Origin: Rhopalosiphum padi
Lineage: Eukaryota > Arthropoda > Insecta > Hemiptera > Aphididae
NCBI RefSeq assembly: GCF_020882245.1
Contig: NC_083597.1
Location: forward strand, 592,581 to 656,580
Direction: 5' to 3'
DNA: 64,000 nt
Under the pieces are notes generated by a model. It did not search any database, had not been told where the DNA came from, and saw only the letters and a program-made list of their open reading frames with translations. The translations under genes and the position numbers were made by a program. Each line of letters opens with the position of its first letter. Positions within the stretch are counted from its first letter, which is position 1. This document shows, one piece after another, positions 14,401 through 24,828 of this stretch.

Positions 14401-16656
14401 TACTTCTAGCACATTATTAGGTCACATTTTTGAAGAAGTACAATACAACATATCTCATTTTCAAGTAACAGGTAGCTCATGGGTTTACTTAATTATGTTG
14501 TATTTATCACAGTCTTGTAAAGTATTTAAGTACATGTATTTAAATCTTGGACGTATTTGTATTTGAAAATCAAATACTTTTATACAAATACTTTTGATGA
14601 ACAAATTATTTGTCAGTCGTCACGTATTTTTGTTTTTGAAAATTATTATACTATTTGTCTTTTTATTTATATTTTTCATTCATAAATGTTGTGAACCCCT
14701 GTCCCCTATTGCTGATGTCTCGTTCATTTGTGAATGTGATTATTACAAAATATAAATATACTTAAATGCAACATTTTTTGGAAATGATTTTTTTTAATTG
14801 ATTTTTATATCCTCTTATTTATATATTATTAACAACTGTTCAATTATAATTTATTTTCATTTTTTAGTATACAATTAAGTAAGTGGTACAAAAAGTTCTA
14901 ATAATACCTAGTTGAATGTAACATGACAATTTTAAATTAATTATTACAACATTAATTTGGAAAGCTAACTTGTAGAAAAGTAAAAATAAAAGTATTTAAA
15001 TATATGGCAAGTATTTGTATTTGTACTTAAATACTTTTTCTTAAAAATATTTGAAATGTATTTGAAATACTTTCTGAATAGATGTACTTGTACTTGTATC
15101 TGTATTTAAATACAATTTTAAAAGTATCTGCATTTATGCTTTGTGTTGTATACTTATATTTTTTAGAAACTTAAAGTACATAGTCTTAAATACATTATTT
15201 AATTTTTTTTTTACATAATTTTTACATAATATTATACATTTATACGCCGTTAAGTAAATAATTTTGAAGTTTTTAAATACCTACATCTTAATATCTTATA
15301 TAATAAATGTTACAATAAAATTGTTCTATGTTTATAATTTAAGCCCCCCCTTTTAACAAGGCAATTTTACGCCCATACATATACATATACATAATACATG
15401 TTCTCGATGCATTCCGAAATTACTCAACCAATTTTGATGAAATTATGATCAATGTGTGTAATTCTATCTCCTTCATTAGATACTAGATAGGATAGTTTTT
15501 ATCCCGGTTAATGACCTCAATATATTACCTCTTTATTATTTAATGGATTATTCGAATAATATATTATTTTTAACAAATGATACACAATCGGTTAATCGAT
15601 TGAAAAAATGCAACTCTATATAGAGGCGGGACAACCAAACTTAACACGGGTGCATTTTGTACGGGCGACAAAGTTTACGGGGACAGCTAATTATTATATA
15701 AAAAGTCATCAAAATCGAGTTAGACTACTTACCTTAAAAATATTATTTATTAAATTATAATTATCATTAATTATACATATTCATTTATTCTACAGATTTA
15801 AAAGTGGTGAAACTCATGAAGGTATACATTGCTTTACAAATAGAATTAATAAATTATGTAGAGAATTATCATAAATGCCTAGTTAATAATTTTGATCACA
15901 TATTTTATATTCTGTTAATTTATTATTATTGTTATAATAAATAATTATAAAATAATATATGATAATATAATATAATATAATAAGCTTTGATTTATAAAAT
16001 TAAATATCTATTACGTCCAATCAAAGTATATAATTAAACTTAAAAAAAAAGAACTAAACCATCACTTAGCTTATTAATGGCCGGTTAGGTTAGGTTAAAA
16101 AACATCCAATATTTATTTTATTGATTCGATAATTTATTGGCTCCATAAGTTATATTAGTTTAATAAAATATTTTATCAATATATAAATATTAAGAGTCGT
16201 TGCACAAATCATTGCTTATATTATTAAATTATATTATAGTATATTATATTTTTGAATATAAAATTATATGCAAATTGATATTTTATTCGAAAATAATAAA
16301 AAAACAAATATCTCATTATTATGTTGATAAACTTTAATTAAATTAATTTTATTGAACCAATAAATCTTATTTGACCAAAATCAGGCCCATAAATTAATGA
16401 ATCAATAGTGTCTAATAGTCAATAACTTTTTAATTAAGGTTTTATGGCTTTGCATCGTATTTTAATTTTTATCGATTCAATAACTCAATTTATTGGACCA
16501 ATAACTATTTATTGAGCCAATATAGTTTTGTGCAAACGGCTCTAATTATCTTAATTAAGCAGTTATGAATTATGAATATTTTTTTCAGGTTTTATAGGCG
16601 GATCAACTGAATATGCCAGTCCAAATGAAGCTATACATATGTTGATTGATAATTAA
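2418..16656 (+). CDS. MFSD6-like major facilitator transporter, copy 1 (10-exon model)
   Basis: Putative 12-TM solute carrier of the MFSD6/MFS_1-like family; the substrate is unknown. Exons 2418-2484, 9476-9834, 9943-10155, 10238-10517, 10590-10777, 10863-10999, 11266-11630 and 11696-11851 or -11855, with probable tail exons at 15796-15821 and/or 16589-16656. TM1 spans the exon 1/2 junction. TM2-TM3 flank the motif-A-like loop GAIVDQFRVKK. A long extracellular loop (about residues 85-285) has paired cysteines and several N-glycosylation sequons. TM4-TM6 include GKQRCWGAIGWG. TM7-TM12 include the family hallmarks 'GGEVPFFFWSGWIMKRLGH' and 'FEGIG'. It is 594 aa if translation runs through exon 8 to the TAA at 11869, 610 aa with exon 8 (to 11851) spliced to the last exon, or 620 aa with the 26-nt exon. 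Its loop exons 3 and 4 (213 and 280 nt) are the longest in the array. Intron 1 (~7 kb) contains MRTO4 on the opposite strand. The core model is firm; the 3' end is not. Confidence 0.85.
3224..3388. mobile_element. Small hAT-type MITE in intron 1 of copy 1
   Basis: A 165-bp element starts CAGTGGCGTGCTCAG and ends GTGAACATGCCATTG, giving imperfect terminal inverted repeats. It is flanked by 8-bp direct repeats ATGTAATA (3216-3223) and ATGTAATG (3389-3396), 7 of 8 matching, as expected for hAT transposition. The interior has G-runs on one side and C-runs on the other and no ORF, so it is non-autonomous. Confidence 0.7.
4618..4976. mobile_element. Two degraded ends of the TTAA-type MITE family
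   Basis: Two similar blocks in the same orientation, 4618-4664 and about 4930-4976, share GTTTGT.AGAT...GACAACA...GGTATGA.TTCCT.TTAA. Both end in TTAA and match the terminal inverted repeat of the full element at 63531-63928 (its strand complement begins GAG(A/G)ACGTCATAACC). No intact partner end is visible, so these are remnants, either of one rearranged element or of two insertions. Confidence 0.5.
6270..6365 (+). repeat. Partial copy of dispersed repeat (A5)
   Basis: It contains 'TTTAATTTAACACATCCATT' followed by 'TACAGTAAAACG', matching the 3' part of the repeat at 1-1150. It lies downstream of the MRTO4 stop codon, within intron 1 of copy 1. Confidence 0.4.
6549..6554 (-). promoter_or_regulatory. 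Candidate poly(A) signal of MRTO4
   Basis: AATAAA on the minus strand (TTTATT on +), about 110 nt downstream of the MRTO4 stop codon. Such hexamers are common in AT-rich DNA, so this is supported only by its position. Confidence 0.4.
6663..7652 (-). CDS. Mrto4: mRNA turnover protein 4 homolog (ribosome assembly factor)
   Basis: A nucleolar assembly factor of the 60S subunit, related to the stalk protein uL10/P0. In the established yeast and human model Mrt4 holds the P0 site on pre-60S particles until release. Minus-strand exons are 7652-7625, 7517-7355, 7282-7133, 7055-6824 and 6755-6663. All have GT-AG junctions and join in frame to 221 aa (human about 239). It starts MPKSKRDKK, the family's basic N-terminus. 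The middle has the L10-like core (for example FFFGKNKVMS and GLLFTNRPVDKVIEWF). The end of exon 4 reads ITPEQSRLL and continues in exon 5 as KLFGHKMAQFK, as expected near the C-terminus. It lacks the long acidic tail of the human protein and ends shortly after QFRPLLDE. The gene sits wholly inside the first intron of the MFSD6-like copy 1, antisense to it. Identification is by recognition, without a search. Confidence 0.93.
8040..8430 (+). repeat. Dispersed aphid-type repeat, copy A2
   Basis: It carries the same ordered landmarks as 820-1150: 'CCATAACTTTTTCTT', 'TTTTTTACGAAATC', 'CTCCGTTCAGAATCGTTGTT', 'CATTCAAATTTAACA', 'TATACAGCAGAGCGACTTGC'. It lies in intron 1 of copy 1, upstream of MRTO4. 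The 'CTTGCCC' end followed by a T-run is shared with A1. Confidence 0.65.
11852..11871 (+). other. Competing donor sites and read-through stop of copy 1
   Basis: After codon CCA of exon 8 the sequence offers a strong donor GTAAGT (11852) and a weak donor GTCAAT (11856). Read straight through, it reaches a TAA at 11869-11871. GTAAGT gives phase 1 and splices in frame to the exon at 16589. The weaker donor gives phase 2 and fits the 26-nt exon at 15796-15821, which then joins the 16589 exon in frame. Using GTAAGT with the 26-nt exon gives an immediate TAG. The three outcomes therefore produce different C-terminal tails. Confidence 0.55.
11992..12327. mobile_element. hAT-type MITE with GATCGAC sub-repeats
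   Basis: A 336-bp element begins CAGGGGTGGCCAAC and ends GTTGGCCACCCCTG, a perfect inverted repeat. It is flanked by a perfect 8-bp target duplication, ATATACAT (11984-11991 and 12328-12335). Inside both ends are several copies of CGATCGAC and its variants, including a cluster around 12258-12312. There is no transposase. It lies in the intron after exon 8 of copy 1, or just downstream if the gene ends at 11871. The perfect target duplication points to a fairly recent insertion. Confidence 0.9.
13660..14400 (-). repeat. Dispersed aphid-type repeat, copy A3 (inverted)
   Basis: This is the reverse-complement counterpart of 120-1150. In order on + it has 'TTGCTCTGCTAGAGATGG', 'ACTATAATGGATGTG', 'AATGACAGGTATCATTG', 'TTATGGAGTACCTTGTA', 'AACATATTTTGTAAA', and 'AAAGTACCAACTAGATG' after a C-run. 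The 13716-13913 ORF is inside this repeat and is not treated as a gene. Confidence 0.65.
14500..15135. repeat. AAGTATTT-rich inverted-repeat element
   Basis: Both flanks of this stretch are built of GTATTTAAATAC, AAATACTTTT and CAAGTACTTGTA-like words, and the right flank is roughly the inverse of the left. The centre (about 14650-14980) is unremarkable AT-rich DNA. This looks like a non-autonomous element with repetitive termini. I did not find a clean target duplication, so class and borders are uncertain. Confidence 0.4.
15400..15691 (+). mobile_element. Helitron-like 3' fragment
   Basis: It contains 'ATTACTCAACCAATTTTGAT', a motif common in insect rolling-circle elements. It ends near 'ACGGGGACAGCTAAT', similar to the usual ...ACAGCTAGT terminus with one change. 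No Rep/helicase ORF is present. It lies in the last intron(s) of copy 1. The assignment rests on these two motifs only. Confidence 0.35.
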
Positions 16657-17956
16657 ATTTATTTTTATAATGTTCCTACTTTATTGTTCTATCTTATTTT
16701 TATTTCAAAAAATTAAAGAAAGAAATACTTATTTTTAATACTTATTATTCACTTATTCCTAGTTAATTTTTTATCTTGCTTTTAAATAATTATTGATGGA
16801 ATGATAGAATAGGTGAATAATGAAAATATTTAAATGTTAACTATATAATATAACATAATTGGTCAATGATATGAAGTATGAATTGAGCATAGTATTTGTT
16901 AGGAATTATTTAAAATATTTTTCCAAAAAAGTATGCAATTTTAAATTTTGTTGTAATTTTTATATTATTTTTAATTATAAATTACTATTTAAAAAAATTC
17001 TACTGAAATAAAAAAAACTTAATCTACAAAAATTATTATTTATTATTTAATTAATTAATATTGTATACCTATGTATAATTAGTACTTGATTTTTATTATT
17101 TAAAATATTTAATTATTTTTTATCAGTTATACCCTGAAATTATGTGTCAACCGATTTTAGTTAAACAGCTTTCTTTATATCATTATGTTACTTTATTTAA
17201 TTATAATATCAATTATATTACACTATAATAGTTACATAACTTGTTAGTTACACTAGTCTTATAAGTACATTTTTGATATTTCCTAGAATTTGATATTTAC
17301 GTTATTATTTTTATGTTTTTATGATTTTTCAATTATAAAACGATATATATATATATTTAAATATTCAGTATTTACCCAAAAGTATCAGTTTAGGTTTGGT
17401 TTTTTTTCTGTACTTATATTATTTTTATGTTTTGATTGTTAAAGTATTGGTTTAATATGGTGCTATAGATAAATTTTGTAATTCGCTTAAAGCACAACAT
17501 ATTTACAGGGATATTTAAAAAAGGCAAATATTATTAATTTTTAATTAATTATTACCTCTGATTAATTTAAGTAACTAATTTATTATAGTATTTAAGTTAT
17601 TAATGATATATTTTTGGTGATATGGTGTAATTTAAAGATTCTTCACAATTTATTATAGTCATCAATATTAAATCCGATTTTATTTATTATATGTTTTGCT
17701 CTTTTGTATTAGTTATATGATTATTATTTGTTTTTTATAAAAAAAAAATAAAAAAATACATAGAATAAATTGTGTTTATAGTTTTTATACCTACTATAAT
17801 GTATAGATCAATTCACTTTATTTAAATTAAAATATTATTAATAACTTATACATGGTTTTGTTTTAAAATCATAATGTTTTTTGTGGAAAATCGAAAAAAA
17901 AATGTATCATGTAGAAAGTATAATGCATTTAATTAAAAGTGATTGCAATCAAACTG

Positions 17957-18030
17957 CAGTAGAACTCCGATTATTCGGACTAATTAATGTCAAGGGTGGT
18001 CCGGATAAGCAAATATCCGGATGATTGACA
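17957..18030 (+). mobile_element. Pogo/Tigger-like terminal fragment
   Basis: It starts CAGTAGAACTCCGATTATTC, resembling the pogo-type inverted-repeat end, and runs through 'GGTCCGGATAAG' and 'ATATCCGGATGATTGA'. The opposite end was not found, so it is a fragment. Confidence 0.5.
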
Positions 18031-19153
18031 TAGGGCATAATATCTAATATTATATAATTGTATGGATATATTGTATGTATGTATTAATCATTTAATATTT
18101 AAGATGATCTGATGATGGATATATATATTTTTTTTGTTGCCATTTTTACTTATAAATGTCTTTTTTGTGTTTAATTTTCAATTGATTTGATAGTTTTACA
18201 CACGTCATGCGTCATATAACAATTATGTAAAAATATAAAATATCTACTGTTATTCGTCTTTAAATTACAACCAAATAAGAAAATATTTTAATATAAATTT
18301 CAGATGCTCATAAAAAATATATTTTATAGAATTATGCTCTTTTTAATTGTAGGAAAAAATAATAAATTATGAGCAATCTTAGATATATTAAATTAGCTAT
18401 GACATTTCTAATAACAAAATATTTTACAAATTTTCGCGATTTTCCGCTGTCTAGCATTTTCTGTACAAACATTGGACACTTTCAATTTTTTTTTTAGTAC
18501 CTAGCTTATAAGTTGCAAACTTTTTAAGCATTTTAAGTTCAAATGTTGACGAGTTTAATAAATAGATAAGTAAGCATTTAAGTATTTATGTCGATAAAAA
18601 AATATTATTCGCGGGGAGACAAGAAACTTTTATGTAATTATTATAGTCGGTCGGGTGGCACTGCTGAGTGCTGAGTGCTTGCCTATAAACATTAACTCCT
18701 GTCAATAACAATTTATAAAATTTACTCATTATATTAATTGAATTGTATAGATTATAAATACATTTTCAAATTCTTTTATTAAAAAAATAAAATTTTTATT
18801 CATACGTGTTTAATTTTTTTACTCTTTAAACTATTCCTAATTTTATAACACGAACCCATCGACTATCATTAGCGTAAGTTGGTATTGACTTGAAAGTGAA
18901 TAACAACAATATACGATATAAATATATTATTCATTACATTGAAAATAAATTAACTCTTATAATATAAAATAATCTTATATAATATAATAAATGCAATGTT
19001 TTCGGCAAAAATAAATTCAACCTATAATACTTACTATATTATTAATTATTAGTTATTAGTTATTAGTTATTACTTATTAATAATAATAAATATAATAAAT
19101 AAAAATAAAATATACAACACATTATTGTAAAATCAATACATTTATCATATAGT

Positions 19154-19184
19154 TTGGTATTGTATATAATATATACAATACCAA
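19154..19184. repeat. Perfect 31-bp palindrome
   Basis: TTGGTATTGTATATA, one central A, then its exact reverse complement TATATACAATACCAA. No gene is nearby and no function can be assigned. Confidence 0.85.
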
Positions 19185-19302
19185 TTTATATTACATACTT
19201 TTTAAATTATATTTTTATCATGTATAATTTGATAGAATAGGTATAAGCCGATTTAGGCAAAGAACAATTATAACAATTTTGTGATTATTATACTGCCTAC
19301 AG

Positions 19303-19346
19303 CTTATGCATGACAAATTATAAGTATAATTTGTCATGAGCTTATA
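19303..19346. repeat. Long hairpin
   Basis: The 13-nt arms ATGACAAATTATA (19310-19322) and TATAATTTGTCAT (19325-19337) are exact complements around a 2-nt centre. Imperfect pairing extends outward (AGCTTATG against GAGCTTATAT). It could be a cruciform-prone MITE remnant or a small hairpin transcript; the sequence does not decide. Confidence 0.6.
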
Positions 19347-20771
19347 TAGGTAATACATAAATGATATATTATAGTATAGCTAGGTTAGGTAAGTACCTAA
19401 GTACCTACCTAATGGATAGTGATCTAGGGCCTAGGCGATACCAGCGCTCTCTATTAACGCTCTCTTACTTAGGAACTAATAATGGCAACGGATTTTAAAA
19501 ACTGTACAATTATCATCGATTATGTTACTATAATAATAATTGTAGTGTAGCTGTGTAGCGTATTAGATAACTTTTAATTGGTGTATGATTTAATTTGTAT
19601 TATGTTAATGTAAATTATATTTTTACGAATAGGTATCTACAGGTTCGGTGAAAATTATATGCAACTGTTTTTGTTCCTGTTTGCTGTGTATATATAAAAA
19701 AAAATTAAAGCCTCAATATCATAATTCTTCAGGTATGTAATATATTTTTAATTAAAATAATGAATTTAATATTATGATAGATAAAAATGTTTCTGGTTAA
19801 ATTTAGCCAATGTAGGGTACTTTTACCGCTAGTATCATATCAGTATTTTTTACAGCATACCTATTATAATAGGTGCGTGTACTCTAAAATAAAAAGATTT
19901 AGATAGCTATACTTATCTAGTTATCTGACTATTCTTAAACATTATTATATTTCAGTGAATTTAACTGTGTTTATTATCATTATTAGGTGTTAAAATAATA
20001 CATCTACCAACTCAACTTGCTTACGAGTAATATCCACATTTAAATAAGAACTGTATAGTGTAGTAATTTACGTACTTGGTAGATATATTTAATTAAAACA
20101 AATCTTACTAATCTTATGTATACCGTATAGGTATTAATGTATTCCATATTCATGTATACAGACATTCAATATGTTCGCAAATAATAAAAACAATGTAAAT
20201 TATAAATATCTTATCAGTTATCGTTGTATGGTTTAAAATGTTTAAATCTTTACTTGAAGTGGTTATATTTTTAAATATAGGACATAGGTATAGGTGTAAT
20301 ATAATATTACACACGAGAGAGTGTGCCTGTGTTCTATAATATGAGTTATATAAACATAGATAGATAGGCATATGTACTTAAAATTAATTAAATCTTTATT
20401 CCTAATCCGAGTACTATTGATTAAGAAGTAGGTAGGTAATGATTTGTTCATTCAACCTAACTTCATTTACATTTTAATTTTTAATAATGTTATAATTCAT
20501 TTATTAAAATATATATATATATACCTAAAATTACCTATATATGTATATTCATTCAATGGTTATATACATTTATTATTTATAAATATACCACGTTAAGTCC
20601 TGATGACTACTTACATCGCGGGCAGTTGGTATGGTAGAAGTCCATATTGTATTATTGTTTAGGTATAACTAATGTGTAATATACAATCTCTATATTTAAA
20701 TCTGGTGGTAAGCACAAGTACCATCATATAAAGGTACCTTACAGTCCTAACCTATTATAATCTATGTGTCT

Positions 20772-20962
20772 AAAGCAGATTCATGGCCATGTCGTCTGAT
20801 GTCTGTCGTGTCATATTAAAGCGAAAAAATTGACGTAATACTTGAAATTTCATGGTAGAACATAGCTTGGTTGGTAAATGATGCTATGATTATCACCGCC
20901 AATCAGAACACGACGAAAGTCACTTGACACGACAGACGATGTAGGTATCTATGAACCTTTAA
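20772..20962. mobile_element. MITE with nested inverted repeats
   Basis: Outer ends TAAAGCAGATTCATGG and CTATGAACCTTTA pair imperfectly. Inner arms GTCTGTCGTGTCA (20801-20813) and TGACACGACAGAC (20925-20937) pair exactly. No ORF and no clear target duplication, so the class is not assigned. Confidence 0.55.
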
Positions 20963-21584
20963 CGTAAATATAACATGAAATACAATGAAAATGGATGCTA
21001 AAAATTCATAATTTATAAATAATATATATTTATGTTTTTAAAATCACTTTTAACTATAGAGATTAAATTTTTTTTTAAATATTAAGCTAACGCTTTGTAC
21101 ACTAATATATGTATATGTATATGTTTATGAAGTTATTATCATGGTGGGTTTTTTCATAGTAAATCATTACATGCTTTGAAAAATTGAAAAACTTTTACTT
21201 ATTACCCTAAAATCAAAATAATGGTTATATGATATGTTAAAAATAATACGTTATCGTTATATTGTTATCTATTGTTTAATTGTATTTAAAATGTTAATTA
21301 GTGTTTATATAATTAAAAATAAAGATATTCAGTTAATATTACTAATAACTAAAAAACAATAATTTAAATACAAATGTGTAAAATCAATTAAAAGATTGGC
21401 AGTTTATTGGGTTTATTTAAAAAAAATATATTTTTCAATAATTCAGGACAATCAATCATATTATTTAGTAATTTACATAAAAGTTTCAATTTGATTTGCG
21501 CCAATCGCGGTTCTAGCGACTGTATATATAAAAAAAATATGTAAGTGCCAAGTGGTTACCGCTCCGTCGTGATTGTAACAGGCG

Positions 21585-21835
21585 ATTTTTAACTCCGGAT
21601 ATTTTTACCCCCTTAATAAAAATAATCTAGGATATTTATACTCCCGGTAAAAATAACCTAGGATTTAATACCCCACCGGTAAAATTATTCAATAAGGGGT
21701 AAAAATATACTATAATATACTTACCGATTAGATTAAACTTTCTAGGATATATTTACCTCCCAGGTGAAATATAGTAGGATATTTTTACCTACTGGTAAAA
21801 ATGTGTTATGAAGAACAGTATAAATATCCTAGCAT
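21585..21835. repeat. Degenerate tandem array of a self-complementary unit
   Basis: About six imperfect units of roughly 30-40 bp of the type AGGATATTTTTACCcccGGTAAAAATAaCCT. Within each unit TTTTTACC and GGTAAAAA are complementary. Units are recognisable near 21597, 21638, 21659, 21690, 21742 and 21777. No coding potential. Confidence 0.65.
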
Positions 21836-22357
21836 ATAATTTATTATATGTAATAATAAATAACGTATTTGATTATTACAATAAATAGGGTATTAACAAA
21901 GTAAAATGTATAATGATTTACCATCGCTTTAGCAAATGTTGAAGGTTTGAAGGTAATTTTGTTTATACTAAATCATTGATTAAAATATGTAAGTGCATAT
22001 ACTTATAAAAATAAATTTTACAAATTCTATTTTTGATAATTTTAATAATTTTTTTTTAATAATAAAATACTTAGTATGCTTTATTTTTCAAGTTTTGACA
22101 AAAGTATAATTATTAATTTTATGAGAAAAAAAGTAAAAACTACTTTTAATTAGTTAAAAAAATCAGAAATGAATTGTTTATGCTTAGTCAAAATGTTTAA
22201 CAATTTAATATAAGATAAAAGATTTCATATAAGTACAAGACGTAAATACTCCATAAAGTTAGGTACCTATTTAAAAATATATAAACGAATGGGCAATTTT
22301 TTTTATCGATGTTTGAAGTTGTAATTTTGACAAAATTGTAGATTGATTTAAATAAAT

Positions 22358-24254
22358 TTTTTTTTTTTTATACTTTTATTTGAATTATACAAAATATACA
22401 ATATTTAGTATAATAAGCATAATAGAGAACAGAAATAGAAATAAATGAACAGAGGGACTTGAGTGGAGAAGCAGCCCACCGACGACACTCCGGCTTTTTT
22501 ATTTATTTATTTATTTGAGGAGTAGGTCGCGACACCATTTCCTCTTAAGTCTTTTTGGGGGGTTTCCAGGCATTGGGTTGGAAAGATTTTTTGCAAGAAT
22601 GTTCGAATGAACGTGAAGTGATTTGTGGTAGCGTTTGTAGAATCTAGAGGCTATTTCTTGTACAGTTAGCAGTTTTAAGTCAGTGTGTAAGGTGTGGTTC
22701 GAGACATAGAAAGGCGCATTTGTAATTAAGCGTAGAGTTTTATTTTGGACAACTTGAATTTTTTTAATATTGGATTTTTTTGCTGAACCCCAGATTTGGA
22801 CACCGTATGTCCAAATAAGTTTTATCAGGCTTTTGTATAGTGTTAGTTTGGTACTGATTGAGAGTTTGGATTTAGAGTTTAAAAAGTAGTTAAGGGAACG
22901 AAGGCGAGAGTTTGGCTTAATTTTGGAGGTGTGGATATGGCGATTCCACGTTAATTTTTTGTCGAAGTTGATACCTAGGTATTTTGTGGTGAGTGAAGTA
23001 GGAATTTGGATGTTGTTGAATGTGATTTGAGGACACAGGCCTTGTTTTAGTGTGAAAGTTATGTGGCAAGATTTGGATTCATTAATTTTACTTTCCAGTT
23101 TTTACACCAGGATTCAATTTGAGTGAGGTGATATTGAAGCATGTTTGAAGCTATGAGTGGATTTTCATGAGTTGAGATAATTGCTTTATCATCAGCGTAT
23201 TCTGCGACAAGGGTATTAGTGGAAGTAGGCTGGTCCGCAATAAATATGTTGAATAGCAAAGGGGCTGCAATTGCACCTTGGGGAACTCCAGCTTGAATTT
23301 CGGACTGGTCAGATAAAGAGGAGCGGTATCGTACAGCGAACTGGCGCTCGTGAAGGTAAGATTTAAAAAACAGGTAAAACGTAGGCGGAAGGATTTTCTT
23401 TAATTTGTATAGGAGACCATCGTGCCATACACGGTCGAAGGCCTGTGCGACATCAAGGAAAGCTGCGGTACAATATTGTTTTTCTCTAATGCTGATGCAA
23501 TTGAGTCTGTAATCCTGTTTATTTGATGGATTGTGGAATGCTGATTTCAGAAACCAAATTGTGTATTGGGAATAGTTTCGGAATTATTAATAATTGGATT
23601 TATTCTCTTGAGGATTAATTTTTCGAGAACTTTAGAAAAAAATGGTAGGAGACTAATTGGTCTGTATGACGAGGGAGATTCAGGAGGTTTGCCGGGTTTT
23701 GGAATTAAGGAATTAATATTATAATAGAGGATTTCCATTGGAGTGGAAAATAGGTAAGGCGTAGAGTTGCGTTGAAGATATAAGTGAGGAGTATTATAGT
23801 CTTTTTGGGGAGGTTTTTGGCGATTTTAAATGTTATGAGATCAGATCCGGGAGCTTTCCTTTTTGGAAAAGTGGAGATGTAGTGTTGTACTTCAGCGGGA
23901 GAGAACGCTTTCGGAGGTAAGGACATTTGTAGAGGGGATGACAGAAATTCGTCAATTTCGTTATAGAAGGCGGGATTGTTTGTGGTAACGTGTGGCTTGA
24001 AGACCTCGGTAAGGTGGGTTTTGAAGGTTTCTGCTTTATCTACGAGTACATCATCTATGGCCCATGTGTTATCCCGTTTTTTGAGAGCTGAGTATGAGGG
24101 TTTGTCTTTTAGGGCTTTTTTGGTAGCTCTCCATAGTGAGCCGTCTTGTGATGTAAGGGAAGATAAATAGTTGGAAAACGATTCGTTTCTAAGGTTTGAG
24201 AGTAGTATTTTTAGATGTGCGGAGAGAGTGTTCATGCGTCTTCTATCCGAAGGA
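22358..24254 (-). mobile_element. 5'-truncated jockey-type LINE insertion
   Basis: An 1897-bp retroposon lies on the minus strand. Its 3' end is a T-run on + (a poly(A) tail at about 22358-22369). It is bounded by a perfect 13-bp target duplication, GATTTAAATAAAT, at 22345-22357 and 24255-24267. The 5' end stops within the reverse transcriptase ORF, the usual result of incomplete target-primed reverse transcription. Base composition is clearly richer in G/C than its surroundings. Confidence 0.92.
22511..24244 (-). pseudogene. Jockey-type reverse transcriptase ORF2, decayed
   Basis: Non-LTR reverse transcriptase remnant. In order on the minus strand it shows the pre-RT region with KAPGSDLITFKIAK (near 23830), WKSSIIILIPKPGK, SYRPISLLPFFSKVLEKLI (near 23650), QFGF, AAFLDVAQAFDRVWHDGLL (near 23440), GVPQG (near 23280) and the catalytic YADD (23189-23200). 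Breaks: an 8-bp tandem duplication of TTAATTCC at about 23705-23720 shifts the frame between IILIP and KPGK; a TGA replaces the expected codon after QFGF (near 23547); a further shift precedes QYCTAAF (near 23485); and a one-base loss occurs after WKVK (near 23090). The endonuclease domain is absent through truncation. The frame ends at a TAA at 22511. Dead element. Confidence 0.9.
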
Positions 24255-24828
24255 GATTTAAATAAATAAATTATAAAAAGAGCGCGGATTATTATTTCAA
24301 TGTTGAATATTCACGATTTTTTGTCAAAACATTTTTAAGTTTAGCTCTAGCGAAATCTATTCCTGGCCCTCCTTTATAATGGATTACTTACGATCGACAG
24401 TAGATATTTTTACACACGTAAAATCTATGAATTTTAGAATATGAAACATTTATGCAACTATAAAGAAATATGCAATAAATATGCATTTTCGTTCAAATAT
24501 GCAAAAATACGCAAAAAAAAATTAACCATAGAATCTACACATTACGAAACGTTGACATTTGTAATCAAAATTATTCTAGATGAATTATAGAAGAATATGC
24601 TTTTGCATATAAATCTGGGCCCTAATTATCACAAATAGACATGATTAATGAATTATGAGTTATGCAATTATCATGTTATATTATATAAAACTAACGTATA
24701 CATTTTTTTTATTCGTGTATTTAACCAAAAACCAAAATCTTAGATAAGAATTCTAAACAAGCCCATGAAAATTTTGAATAAAATTATTGTTTTTCACGTT
24801 ACCTACTGGCTACTAATTTAGGTTACTA

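Noticed and set aside
22261..24260. The LINE reverse transcriptase as a functional gene
   Set aside because: Truncated at the 5' end, with a duplication frameshift, a nonsense codon and other indels.
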